Assembly: GCF_000730645.1 (NCBI RefSeq)
Contig: NZ_BBIU01000014.1
Coordinates: forward strand, 62,001 to 126,000
DNA from: Pseudomonas parafulva NBRC 16636 = DSM 17004
GTDB taxonomy: Bacteria; Pseudomonadota; Gammaproteobacteria; Pseudomonadales; Pseudomonadaceae
Direction: 5' to 3'
DNA: 64,000 nt
Shown: piece by piece, positions 55,522-64,000 of the stretch
How positions within the stretch are numbered: the stretch's first letter is position 1
Layout of the letters: the number at the start of each line of letters is the position of its first letter
Notes under the pieces: generated by a model
Told to the model about the DNA's origin: nothing
Seen by the model: the letters and a program-made list of their open reading frames with translations, nothing else
The model's database searches: none
Position numbers and translations under genes: made by a program

Positions 55522-57882
55522 GTGGACGGCGCTTGGTTTCATTGGTGCTGCAAAACCTATAGCGAACAACGTGCCTACGCCCAATGGGCCACCCAGCAGG
55601 CCCCGTCGGTCAGCATTTGCGATGATGCAGCTCGCTTCGCAAGCGTGCTCGCCCGCGTAACGCGGTATGCTGTAGAAGAAGCGTCTCCACAGGAACCCGC
55701 AACCGCTATGACGGAACAGCCATCGCAGGCAGCCGAGCCGGCCGCCGCAGTACACCTCGCGCACGAAGACCCACTCACACCTTCTGCCGTGCCCGCCGAG
55801 CAAAATGCCGCTGGCTCGCCAGCGCAATTTTCGGATGCAGTGCCAGCCCCCCTGCTGCCGCTTGCAGCAAAAGCGTTGCCGAGCGCTGATGGCACCTGGG
55901 AATGGCAAGACTACCCTCAGGTTCGTGCACGCATTGCTCAGGCAAAGGCCGAGCACCGCGCGGCAAACCCAGTTGGGCTCATACCCGTGATGGACTTCGA
56001 TCCAGACGAACTGGCAGATCGTGCTGCACAATTACAGTTCCAGCCTCCAGGGGTGCTGCCGCTCGTTTCCATCCTCATTCCAGTTTTCAACAACGCCAAA
56101 CTCACGCTCGAATGCCTGACATCCATCCAGCAGCATCTGCCTGAAAACCTGGATGTCGAGATCATCGTCGCCGACGATGCCTCAACCGACCAAACCCACT
56201 CACTGATTAGCCAGGTGGCCAACATCCGCTACCTGCGCAACTCGTACAACGTGGGCTTTTTGCGTAACTGCAATCAGGCTATGAGTCGAGTCACCGGTGC
56301 ATTCACCGTTTATCTCAATAATGACGTACAGGTGACTGCAGGCTGGCTTGAAGCATTGTTGGCCACCTTCGCCGATTTCGACAAGGTAGGTGCCGTAGGG
56401 CCTAAGTTCGTCTACCCAAGCGGTCATCTACAAGAAGCCGGTGCAGTGCTAGCGACTGATGGCTTGTCCACAATGGTGGGTTTCGCTGAAAACCCTGGCG
56501 AGCCGCGCTTCAATTACACACGCCGGGTGGATTACGTATCCGGCGCATGCCTGCTCGCCCCTACCGCATTGTTAAAGCGCATCGGCGGCTTCTCTGAAGC
56601 GTTTCTACCCTGCTATTGCGAGGACAGCGACCTGTGCTTGAGCATTCGTGCCGAAGGTTACGATGTCTATTACAACCCGCATGCCACCATCATTCATCAT
56701 CTGTCGAAAACCACCGCAGCTGCCGGTGACGACTTCAAAATGGCCAGCATCGCCAACAATGTCAGTGAGCTGAACCGCAAGTGGGGCTCGACCATCGAGC
56801 AACATTTCGACCCGCGGCTAATCTGCTTCTATCTGCCGCAGTTTCACCCGGTACCAGAAAATGACCTGTGGTGGGGCAAGGGCTTCACCGAATGGGCGAA
56901 CGTGAGCAAGGCACAACCCAATTTCGTCGGCCATTATCAGCCACGCATTCCCGCCGACCTTGGTTACTACGACCTGCGCCTGCTCGAAGTCATGCAAGCC
57001 CAGGCAGACCTGGCCCAGCGCTACGGCATTCATGGGTTCTGCTTTTACTACTATTGGTTCGACGGCAAGCGCTTGCTGGAGCGCCCGGTCGAACAACTGC
57101 TACTAAGCGAAAACCCAGATGTCCCGTTTTGCCTGTGCTGGGCGAATGAGAACTGGACACGCCGCTGGGACGGCCTTGACCAAGAGGTCTTGATTGCTCA
57201 GGCACACAGTGACGAAGACGATCTTGCAGTGATCAACGACCTGATCCGGTTCTTCAAAGATGGCCGCTATATCAAGATTGACGACCGCCCGTTACTGCTG
57301 ATCTATCGGCCAACGCAATTTCCCGACTTCGCCAAAACGGCAGCACGCTGGCGGGAAGCCTGCCGCGATCAAGGTGTGGGTGAAATCTATATCGCTATGG
57401 TCGAGTCGTTCGGGCTGGCCACCGCAAACTTCCATCCTTCTCAATTTGGATGTGATGCGGCGGTCGAGTTTCCACCTGGGGGCCTGGTGCAGCCCAAGCC
57501 ACCCAGCGGCGAGATGCTCAACCCTGACTTCACAGGGCACTCAGCGGACTACAAAGACATAGCGGTCAGCTTTGCCTCGCGCCCCGGCCCTGCCTATACA
57601 CGCTTCAAGGGCGTGATGCCCGGGTGGGACAATACCGCCCGGCGCCAGCATGCGGGCGGGTGTTTCGAGCACTCTACGCCTGGCGCCTTCCAGGCCTGGC
57701 TTGAGGAAGCGATTAACGATACCCGCCAGCAAAACTTTGGCGATGAACGTCTGGTGTTCATCAATGCCTGGAACGAATGGGCCGAAGGAGCATACCTTGA
57801 GCCTGACCGGCGCTTTGGGCACACCTACCTCGAAGCCGTAAGCAACGCGCTGGACGCCTCGCGTCTGTTGAAGAAAAACTGA
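55522..57882 (+). CDS. GT2-WbsX fusion glycosyltransferase, 5' end possibly truncated
   Basis: Up to 786 residues. After an N-terminal stretch with DGAWFHWCCKTYSE and a Pro/Ala/Glu linker, a GT2 domain spans about 179-420 (LVSILIPVFNN, ADDASTD, NNDVQV, EDSDLCL). A WbsX-type domain follows (about 430-780; ICFYLPQFHPVPENDLWW, CWANENWTRRWDG, NAWNEWAEGAYLEPD), a fold related to GH99 and common in O-antigen loci. The only N-terminal start is a GTG at 55522; the frame continues upstream to a stop at 55495 with protein-like sequence, so part of the gene may be missing. An ATG at 55708 is an alternative start. Confidence 0.83.
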   Translation: MDGAWFHWCCKTYSEQRAYAQWATQQAPSVSICDDAARFASVLARVTRYAVEEASPQEPATAMTEQPSQAAEPAAAVHLAHEDPLTPSAVPAEQNAAGSPAQFSDAVPAPLLPLAAKALPSADGTWEWQDYPQVRARIAQAKAEHRAANPVGLIPVMDFDPDELADRAAQLQFQPPGVLPLVSILIPVFNNAKLTLECLTSIQQHLPENLDVEIIVADDASTDQTHSLISQVANIRYLRNSYNVGFLRNCNQAMSRVTGAFTVYLNNDVQVTAGWLEALLATFADFDKVGAVGPKFVYPSGHLQEAGAVLATDGLSTMVGFAENPGEPRFNYTRRVDYVSGACLLAPTALLKRIGGFSEAFLPCYCEDSDLCLSIRAEGYDVYYNPHATIIHHLSKTTAAAGDDFKMASIANNVSELNRKWGSTIEQHFDPRLICFYLPQFHPVPENDLWWGKGFTEWANVSKAQPNFVGHYQPRIPADLGYYDLRLLEVMQAQADLAQRYGIHGFCFYYYWFDGKRLLERPVEQLLLSENPDVPFCLCWANENWTRRWDGLDQEVLIAQAHSDEDDLAVINDLIRFFKDGRYIKIDDRPLLLIYRPTQFPDFAKTAARWREACRDQGVGEIYIAMVESFGLATANFHPSQFGCDAAVEFPPGGLVQPKPPSGEMLNPDFTGHSADYKDIAVSFASRPGPAYTRFKGVMPGWDNTARRQHAGGCFEHSTPGAFQAWLEEAINDTRQQNFGDERLVFINAWNEWAEGAYLEPDRRFGHTYLEAVSNALDASRLLKKN

Positions 57883-57896
57883 CTGGCTGGACCCTG

Positions 57897-59039
57897 ATGA
57901 CCCACATCATTAAAAACAGCAATGACGTATGCCTGCCCGGCCACCCGTTTGCGCCAATAGGTATGGGTGAACATGTACGTGCCACGTTCCGTTCACTTAG
58001 AGCGGTGTATACACCGCCCGTTATCCACGATATCTATAAAATCGTCCCTGCCAGTGACGCCGACAGCGCTGAATTTGGGCAGGCACTGACCGAGCAGCCC
58101 GCCGCGATCAACATATTCCACATCAACGGTAACGAAGTGGAACATGCCCTGGAGCACATCAGCCAGACGCGCCCTTGGACGGGTTACAACATCATTTATC
58201 CGTTGTGGGAGCTGCCGCGCTACCCAGGCGGATGGGCCGAACAACTCGACCGTTTCGACGAAATCTGGGCCGCTTCGCGGTTTGTCATGGACGGCCTTCA
58301 GGCGGCTTGCAAAAAGCCTGTTGTGCATATGCCACTGGCCACGGAGGTCCACCTCGACAATTTCTTTGGCCGCCGCTACTTCGGCCTGCCAGAAGCCGAT
58401 TATGTGTTCCTGTTCTTTTACGACCTGCGCTCCTACTCGGCGCGGAAAAACCCTCAGGGCGTCTTCGAGGCGTTCAGGCAAATGCTGGCCAAGCGGCCCT
58501 ACGCCAACACGCACCTGGTGATCAAGGTAAACGGGGTAGATATGAACCCGCAGGCGTTTACCGACTTGCAGGCTGAAGTGAAGGCATTGCACGGCCGGGT
58601 CACCTTGATCGCCCGGACCATGAGCAGTACCGAAGTTAAAAACCTGTTGCGATGCAGTGACTGCTTTGTGTCACTGCATCGCTCCGAGGGCTACGGTTTC
58701 GGTGTTGCCGAAGCGATGGCGCTGGGCAAACCGGTTATCGCCACAGCCTATTCCGGCAACATGGACTTCATGGCCGCGCACTGCAGCTTGCCAGTCGATT
58801 ACCGCTTGGTGGCGGTGAAAGAAGGTGAGTACCCCCATTATGAAGCACAGCACTGGGCGGACCCATACTGCGAGCAGGCAGTGGCCTACATGGTGCAGTT
58901 GGTGGATGACCCCGCGATGGGGCGCGCCTTGGGGCAGAAAGCGCGCCTGCATATGCAAAGCTTCTTCAGCTACCGCTACACAGGCTTGCGCTACCGCGCT
59001 CGCCTAGCAGAAATACGCCAGATGTTGTCCGAGTCCTGA
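57897..59039 (+). CDS. GT4 family glycosyltransferase
   Basis: A 380-residue cytoplasmic GT-B enzyme starting 14 nt after the GT2-WbsX stop. The N-terminal half has GMGEHVRATFRSL, an acceptor-side glycine loop; the C-terminal half has the GT4 donor-site motif SLHRSEGYGFGVAEAMALGKPVIAT with the E-x7-E pair. Similar enzymes add mannose or rhamnose to O-antigen-like glycans. It is the last gene of the plus-strand transferase run and converges with rmd. Confidence 0.9.
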   Translation: MTHIIKNSNDVCLPGHPFAPIGMGEHVRATFRSLRAVYTPPVIHDIYKIVPASDADSAEFGQALTEQPAAINIFHINGNEVEHALEHISQTRPWTGYNIIYPLWELPRYPGGWAEQLDRFDEIWAASRFVMDGLQAACKKPVVHMPLATEVHLDNFFGRRYFGLPEADYVFLFFYDLRSYSARKNPQGVFEAFRQMLAKRPYANTHLVIKVNGVDMNPQAFTDLQAEVKALHGRVTLIARTMSSTEVKNLLRCSDCFVSLHRSEGYGFGVAEAMALGKPVIATAYSGNMDFMAAHCSLPVDYRLVAVKEGEYPHYEAQHWADPYCEQAVAYMVQLVDDPAMGRALGQKARLHMQSFFSYRYTGLRYRARLAEIRQMLSES

Positions 59040-59064
59040 GGACTGAAACCGGTCAAAAGGCCGG

Positions 59065-59085
59065 TGGGGCCGCTTAGCGGCCCCA
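59065..59085 (-). terminator. Hairpin terminator between the GT4 gene and rmd
   Basis: TGGGGCCGC and GCGGCCCCA form a perfect 9-bp stem with a 3-nt loop. On the minus strand it is followed after a short GC run by TTTT, so it most likely ends the gmd-rmd transcript; it may also act for the plus strand. Confidence 0.7.
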
Positions 59086-59169
59086 AATTGCTCAACTGAC
59101 CGGCATCAAGGTTTATCCGCGAACACCGGCCGCCTGCTTCGCGGGGGAACCGCCGCCACAACGGCCCGC

Positions 59170-60132
59170 TCAATCAGGTGGTTCCAGTAACGCCTGGCCA
59201 CGCCAGTAGTCGAGAATGTCACGCACCGTCTGCGCCAGCGGCGTAGTAGGGACCCAGCCCACGGCTTCTTTGATTCGGGCATTGGCACCTGCCGCCAGCG
59301 GAATGTCCGAAGGACGCAAGCGGTCGGGGTCGGTCTGGACGATGATCGGTACCGTAGCTTCGGCCAACAGCGCCTGCAACACGCTGCGGATCTGCCGGCT
59401 TTTGCCCGAAGCAATGTTGTACATCCGGTGCTCAAGCTGGTCCCTGTTTGCGTCAAGCAGCATTGCGTAGGCTTCGCACACATCATGCACATTCAAGAAG
59501 TCACGGCTTGCATCGAGGTTGCCAACCTTGAGCACAGGGGGTTGTAAACCGGCCTCTATCCACGCGATCTGTCTGGCGAACGAGGCCGTGACAAAGTCTG
59601 CGCTCTGCCCTGGGCCAATATGGTTGAACGGGCGCACTACCACCCCTGGCATACCTTGGCGCAGGTACTGCATTACAGCATGTTCAGCCGCCAGCTTGCT
59701 GGCAGCATAGGGGTTCATCGGGACGCAGGTCGCGTTTTCATCCAGTAGCTGGCCACTTTTGAAACTCTCGCCGTACACCTCGGACGAGCTGACAAACAGG
59801 GTGAAGCACTCCGGCGCGTGCGCCTTCAGTTCCTCCATCAGGTTCAGGGTACCGATAACGTTAGCGTGCCAGGTAAGCAAAGGTTGCTTGAAGCTGACGG
59901 CAACATTCGATACCGCTGCCAGGTGAACCAGGTGCGTGGGCTTGACCCGCTGGATAACCGCCTCGACCTGAGCCCGATCACAGATGTTCATCACCTGGTA
60001 GTCGCATTCGAGTTCGGCTGACGCAGGGGGTGATGCCACCGTGCCGACGACTTCATGGTTGCTTTTCAGCAACCGGCGCTGCAGCACCTTACCGACAAAG
60101 CCATTGGCCCCGGTCAAAAGAATTCTGGCCAT
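59170..60132 (-). CDS. rmd: GDP-6-deoxy-4-keto-D-mannose reductase (GDP-D-rhamnose forming)
   Basis: A 320-residue extended SDR with TGANGFVGKVL (about 7-17), SSSEVYGE with the catalytic Ser, and YAASK as Tyr/Lys. Placement directly downstream of gmd and the overall sequence match Rmd, which reduces the Gmd product to GDP-D-rhamnose, the donor for D-rhamnan (common polysaccharide antigen) in Pseudomonas. 71 nt separate it from gmd. Confidence 0.9.
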   Translation of the reverse strand: MARILLTGANGFVGKVLQRRLLKSNHEVVGTVASPPASAELECDYQVMNICDRAQVEAVIQRVKPTHLVHLAAVSNVAVSFKQPLLTWHANVIGTLNLMEELKAHAPECFTLFVSSSEVYGESFKSGQLLDENATCVPMNPYAASKLAAEHAVMQYLRQGMPGVVVRPFNHIGPGQSADFVTASFARQIAWIEAGLQPPVLKVGNLDASRDFLNVHDVCEAYAMLLDANRDQLEHRMYNIASGKSRQIRSVLQALLAEATVPIIVQTDPDRLRPSDIPLAAGANARIKEAVGWVPTTPLAQTVRDILDYWRGQALLEPPD

Positions 60133-60203
60133 CTAGAAACTCCAAATCGCGGACACCTGCGCAAGCCAGGCTTGACGGGCAGGCGCACTTAGGGGCTCTG
60201 CCG

Positions 60204-61667
<1,464 letters not shown>

Positions 61668-62744
61668 GTGAAGATATTAGTAACAGGTGGTGCCGGCTTC
61701 ATTGGCTCGGCAGTCGTGCGACACATCATCTCCAGCACCGATGACTCGGTGGTCAACGTTGACAAGCTGACCTATGCAGGCAACCTTGAGTCGTTGCAGT
61801 CAGTCGGCCAAAGCGAGCGCTACGCATTTGAGCGTGTCGACATCTGTGACCGCGCCGAGCTCGACCGCGTATTGCGCGAGCATCAACCTGATGCCGTTAT
61901 GCACCTGGCCGCAGAATCGCACGTCGACCGTTCGATCAGTGGCCCTTCCGAATTCATTCAAACCAACATCATCGGTACCTACAACCTGCTGGAAGCGTCG
62001 CGTAGCTACTGGATGGCGCTGGACGATACGCGCAAGGCAGCATTCCGCTTCCACCACATCTCCACCGATGAAGTGTACGGCGACCTTGAGGGCCCGGAAG
62101 ATCTGTTCACAGAGACCACACCGTACCAGCCAAGCTCGCCCTACTCCGCCAGCAAGGCCAGCTCTGACCATTTGGTGCGTGCTTGGGCGCGGACCTATGG
62201 CTTGCCAACCCTCGTTACCAACTGCTCTAACAACTATGGTCCGTTCCACTTCCCCGAAAAGCTGATCCCGCTGGTTATCCTCAATGCCCTTGAAGGTAAA
62301 CCACTGCCGATCTACGGCAAAGGCGACCAGATTCGAGATTGGCTGTACGTCGAAGACCACGCACGTGCGCTGTACAAGGTAGTGACCGAGGGTGAGATTG
62401 GCGAAACCTACAACATCGGTGGCCACAATGAGAAACAGAACATCGAAGTAGTTCGCACCGTCTGTGCCCTGCTAGATGAATTGCGCCCTGGCTCAGCCTT
62501 TCGCCCGCATGTTGACCTGCTGACTTACGTCAAGGACCGCCCTGGCCATGATCTGCGATATGCGATCGATGCAAGCAAAATCCAGCGCGAACTCGGCTGG
62601 GTGCCGGAAGAAACCTTCGAGTCAGGTATCCGAAAAACCGTGCAATGGTATTTGGACAACCCGGAATGGGTGGCACACGTGAAAAGCGGCAGCTACCAGC
62701 AATGGATCGACTCCAACTACACCACACGCACGGGTAAGGCATGA
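61668..62744 (+). CDS. rmlB: dTDP-glucose 4,6-dehydratase
   Basis: A 358-residue enzyme, second step of dTDP-L-rhamnose synthesis. NAD-binding [11 protein letters not shown] (about 6-16), the catalytic STDEVYGD (Thr, Asp, Glu) and YSASK (Tyr, Lys) motifs are intact. The start is a GTG at 61668. Its stop overlaps the rmlD start by 4 nt, so the operon is translationally coupled. Confidence 0.97.
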   Translation: MKILVTGGAGFIGSAVVRHIISSTDDSVVNVDKLTYAGNLESLQSVGQSERYAFERVDICDRAELDRVLREHQPDAVMHLAAESHVDRSISGPSEFIQTNIIGTYNLLEASRSYWMALDDTRKAAFRFHHISTDEVYGDLEGPEDLFTETTPYQPSSPYSASKASSDHLVRAWARTYGLPTLVTNCSNNYGPFHFPEKLIPLVILNALEGKPLPIYGKGDQIRDWLYVEDHARALYKVVTEGEIGETYNIGGHNEKQNIEVVRTVCALLDELRPGSAFRPHVDLLTYVKDRPGHDLRYAIDASKIQRELGWVPEETFESGIRKTVQWYLDNPEWVAHVKSGSYQQWIDSNYTTRTGKA

Positions 62745-63646
62745 AAATTCTGCTGCTGGGCAAAAACGGCCAGGTTGGCTGGGAACTGCAGCGGGCACTG
62801 AGCGTGTTAGGCGAAGTGGTGGCCCTCGACCGCCATCCTGCACAAACCGCTTACGGTGAACTGGCGGCAGATTTGTCAGATCTTTCCGGCCTGCGCCATG
62901 CCATTACCAAGGTGGCACCGCAGGTCATCGTCAATGCCGCCGCCTATACTGCTGTGGACAAAGCTGAAACCGAGCGCGAGCTGGCCCACACGGTCAACGC
63001 CTTGGCCAGCCAGGTAATGGCCGAAGAAGCCAAGCGCCTCGATGCCTGGCTGGTGCATTACTCCACCGACTACGTCTTCGACGGCAGCGGCACTGCGCCA
63101 TGGCAAGAAACCGACCCGGTAGCGCCGGTAAATTACTACGGTGCAACCAAGCTCGAAGGCGAGCAACTGATCGCGGCGTCGGCCTGCAAGCACCTCATTT
63201 TCCGCACTAGCTGGGTGTATGCCGCACGCGGCAACAACTTTGCCAAAACCATGCTGCGTCTAGCCAAAGACCGGCCAACGCTGAGCGTGATCGCTGACCA
63301 GATGGGCGTACCAACTGGAGCGGACTTGTTGGCGGATGTCGCCGTGGCTGCGCTGCAGCAAGCTATGCACAAGCCCGAACTCGGCGGCATCTATCACTTG
63401 GCGCCCGCTGGCGAAACAACCTGGCACGCTTACGCAAGCTATGTTATCGAGTTTGCCCGTCAGCATGGTGAAACCCTCGCTGTGGAAGCGGTCAACCCAA
63501 TTACCACAGCCCAATACCCAACACCTGCCAGCCGGCCGTTGAATTCGCGCCTAGCAACCGTGAAACTTCGCAACGCTTTTTCACTGCACCTGCCGGACTG
63601 GCAAGTGGGTGTAACCCGTATGCTTATGGAAGCTTTGAATAAATGA
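62741..63646 (+). CDS. rmlD: dTDP-4-dehydrorhamnose reductase
   Basis: A 301-residue reductase, last step of dTDP-L-rhamnose synthesis. It has [11 protein letters not shown] for cofactor binding, the STDYVFDG segment and [10 protein letters not shown] with the Tyr/Lys pair. It overlaps rmlB and rmlA by 4 nt on each side. The gene order rmlB-rmlD-rmlA is usual for Pseudomonas. Confidence 0.96.
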   Translation: MKILLLGKNGQVGWELQRALSVLGEVVALDRHPAQTAYGELAADLSDLSGLRHAITKVAPQVIVNAAAYTAVDKAETERELAHTVNALASQVMAEEAKRLDAWLVHYSTDYVFDGSGTAPWQETDPVAPVNYYGATKLEGEQLIAASACKHLIFRTSWVYAARGNNFAKTMLRLAKDRPTLSVIADQMGVPTGADLLADVAVAALQQAMHKPELGGIYHLAPAGETTWHAYASYVIEFARQHGETLAVEAVNPITTAQYPTPASRPLNSRLATVKLRNAFSLHLPDWQVGVTRMLMEALNK

Positions 63647-64000
63647 ACACAACCAATCGTAAAGGGATCATTCTGGCTGGTGGTTCGGGGACACGCTTGC
63701 ATCCATTGACCCTGGGCGTCTCCAAGCAGATGCTGCCCATCTATGACAAGCCGATGATTTTTTATCCACTGTCGGTTTTGATGTTGGCAGGCATGCGGGA
63801 AATCCTGATCATTTCTACCCCCGAAGACCTACCAGCATTTCGTAAGCTGCTGGGGGACGGGAGCCAATATGGCGTGCAGCTCAGCTATGCCGAGCAACCA
63901 AGCCCGGACGGCCTGGCACAGGCGTTCATCATTGGTGAGCAGTTCATTGGCAAAGACCCTTGCTGCTTGATCCTTGGCGACAACATTTTCTACGGCCAGC
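63643..64000 (+). CDS. rmlA: Glucose-1-phosphate thymidylyltransferase, N-terminal part (cut by window end)
   Basis: 119 codons are visible before the window ends. The nucleotide-binding start [17 protein letters not shown], the [16 protein letters not shown] segment and the ILGDNIFYG metal-binding Asp are diagnostic for RmlA, which makes dTDP-glucose from dTTP and glucose 1-phosphate. Its ATG overlaps the rmlD stop by 4 nt. rmlC is expected just beyond the window. Confidence 0.96.
   Translation, partial: MNTTNRKGIILAGGSGTRLHPLTLGVSKQMLPIYDKPMIFYPLSVLMLAGMREILIISTPEDLPAFRKLLGDGSQYGVQLSYAEQPSPDGLAQAFIIGEQFIGKDPCCLILGDNIFYGQ

Overview
The window looks like a chromosome segment of a Pseudomonas, most likely of the P. 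putida group. This is judged from high-GC housekeeping genes with Pseudomonas-style products and order (aroC next to an MFS gene, prmB, an Smr protein, folE, pyrF, a ComEA-like protein, then wbpM-wbpL-wbpV) and from the DUF3509 and DUF2897 small proteins. No rRNA, tRNA, CRISPR array or intact insertion sequence was seen.

Region 1 (1-20,000) is ordinary core genome: an LTA-synthase/sulfatase-type membrane protein cut by the window edge, a ZIP metal transporter, aroC with an MFS transporter and a degenerate acireductone-dioxygenase-like cupin, an alpha/beta hydrolase, prmB, an isochorismatase-fold protein, an Smr protein, folE, a glutaredoxin-like protein, a GST, a BenE-family transporter, a chemoreceptor, two oxidoreductases, pyrF and a ComEA-like protein. 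Region 2 (20,100-24,215) is the wbpM-wbpL-wbpV set on the minus strand, which starts O-antigen or other undecaprenyl-linked glycans.

Region 3 (24,448-31,924) is a type I secretion system (ABC transporter, HlyD-type adaptor, TolC-type outer membrane protein) divergent from an unknown protein and a cysteine-free RTX/DUF4214 protein that is the obvious exported substrate. Region 4 (32,034-59,039) is a long run of glycan genes: giant multi-domain glycosyltransferases, coiled-coil proteins fused to methyltransferase-like domains, an acyltransferase and a GT2-WbsX fusion. Region 5 (59,170-64,000) holds gmd/rmd (GDP-D-rhamnose) divergent from rmlB-rmlD-rmlA (dTDP-L-rhamnose; rmlA is cut by the window end).

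The most striking part is an A+T-rich block at about 40,750-48,780. It encodes a two-domain glycosyltransferase that closely resembles bacterial chondroitin/hyaluronan synthases (KfoC of E. coli K4, PmHAS/PmCS of Pasteurella). Nearby are a UDP-glucose 6-dehydrogenase (UDP-GlcA supply) and a UDP-hexose 4-epimerase with the small gatekeeper residue typical of UDP-GlcNAc/GalNAc epimerases. Together these are the enzymes needed to build a glycosaminoglycan such as chondroitin. The block also holds a secreted GH16-like hydrolase and an unknown PP-loop protein. Its left edge lies inside a methyltransferase gene of mixed composition and its right edge is marked by the decayed 3' end of a second ugd gene, so it looks like a replaced, horizontally acquired cassette. 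No capsule exporter is visible; the only exporter in the window is the type I system, which raises the untested idea of a glycan-modified secreted surface protein.
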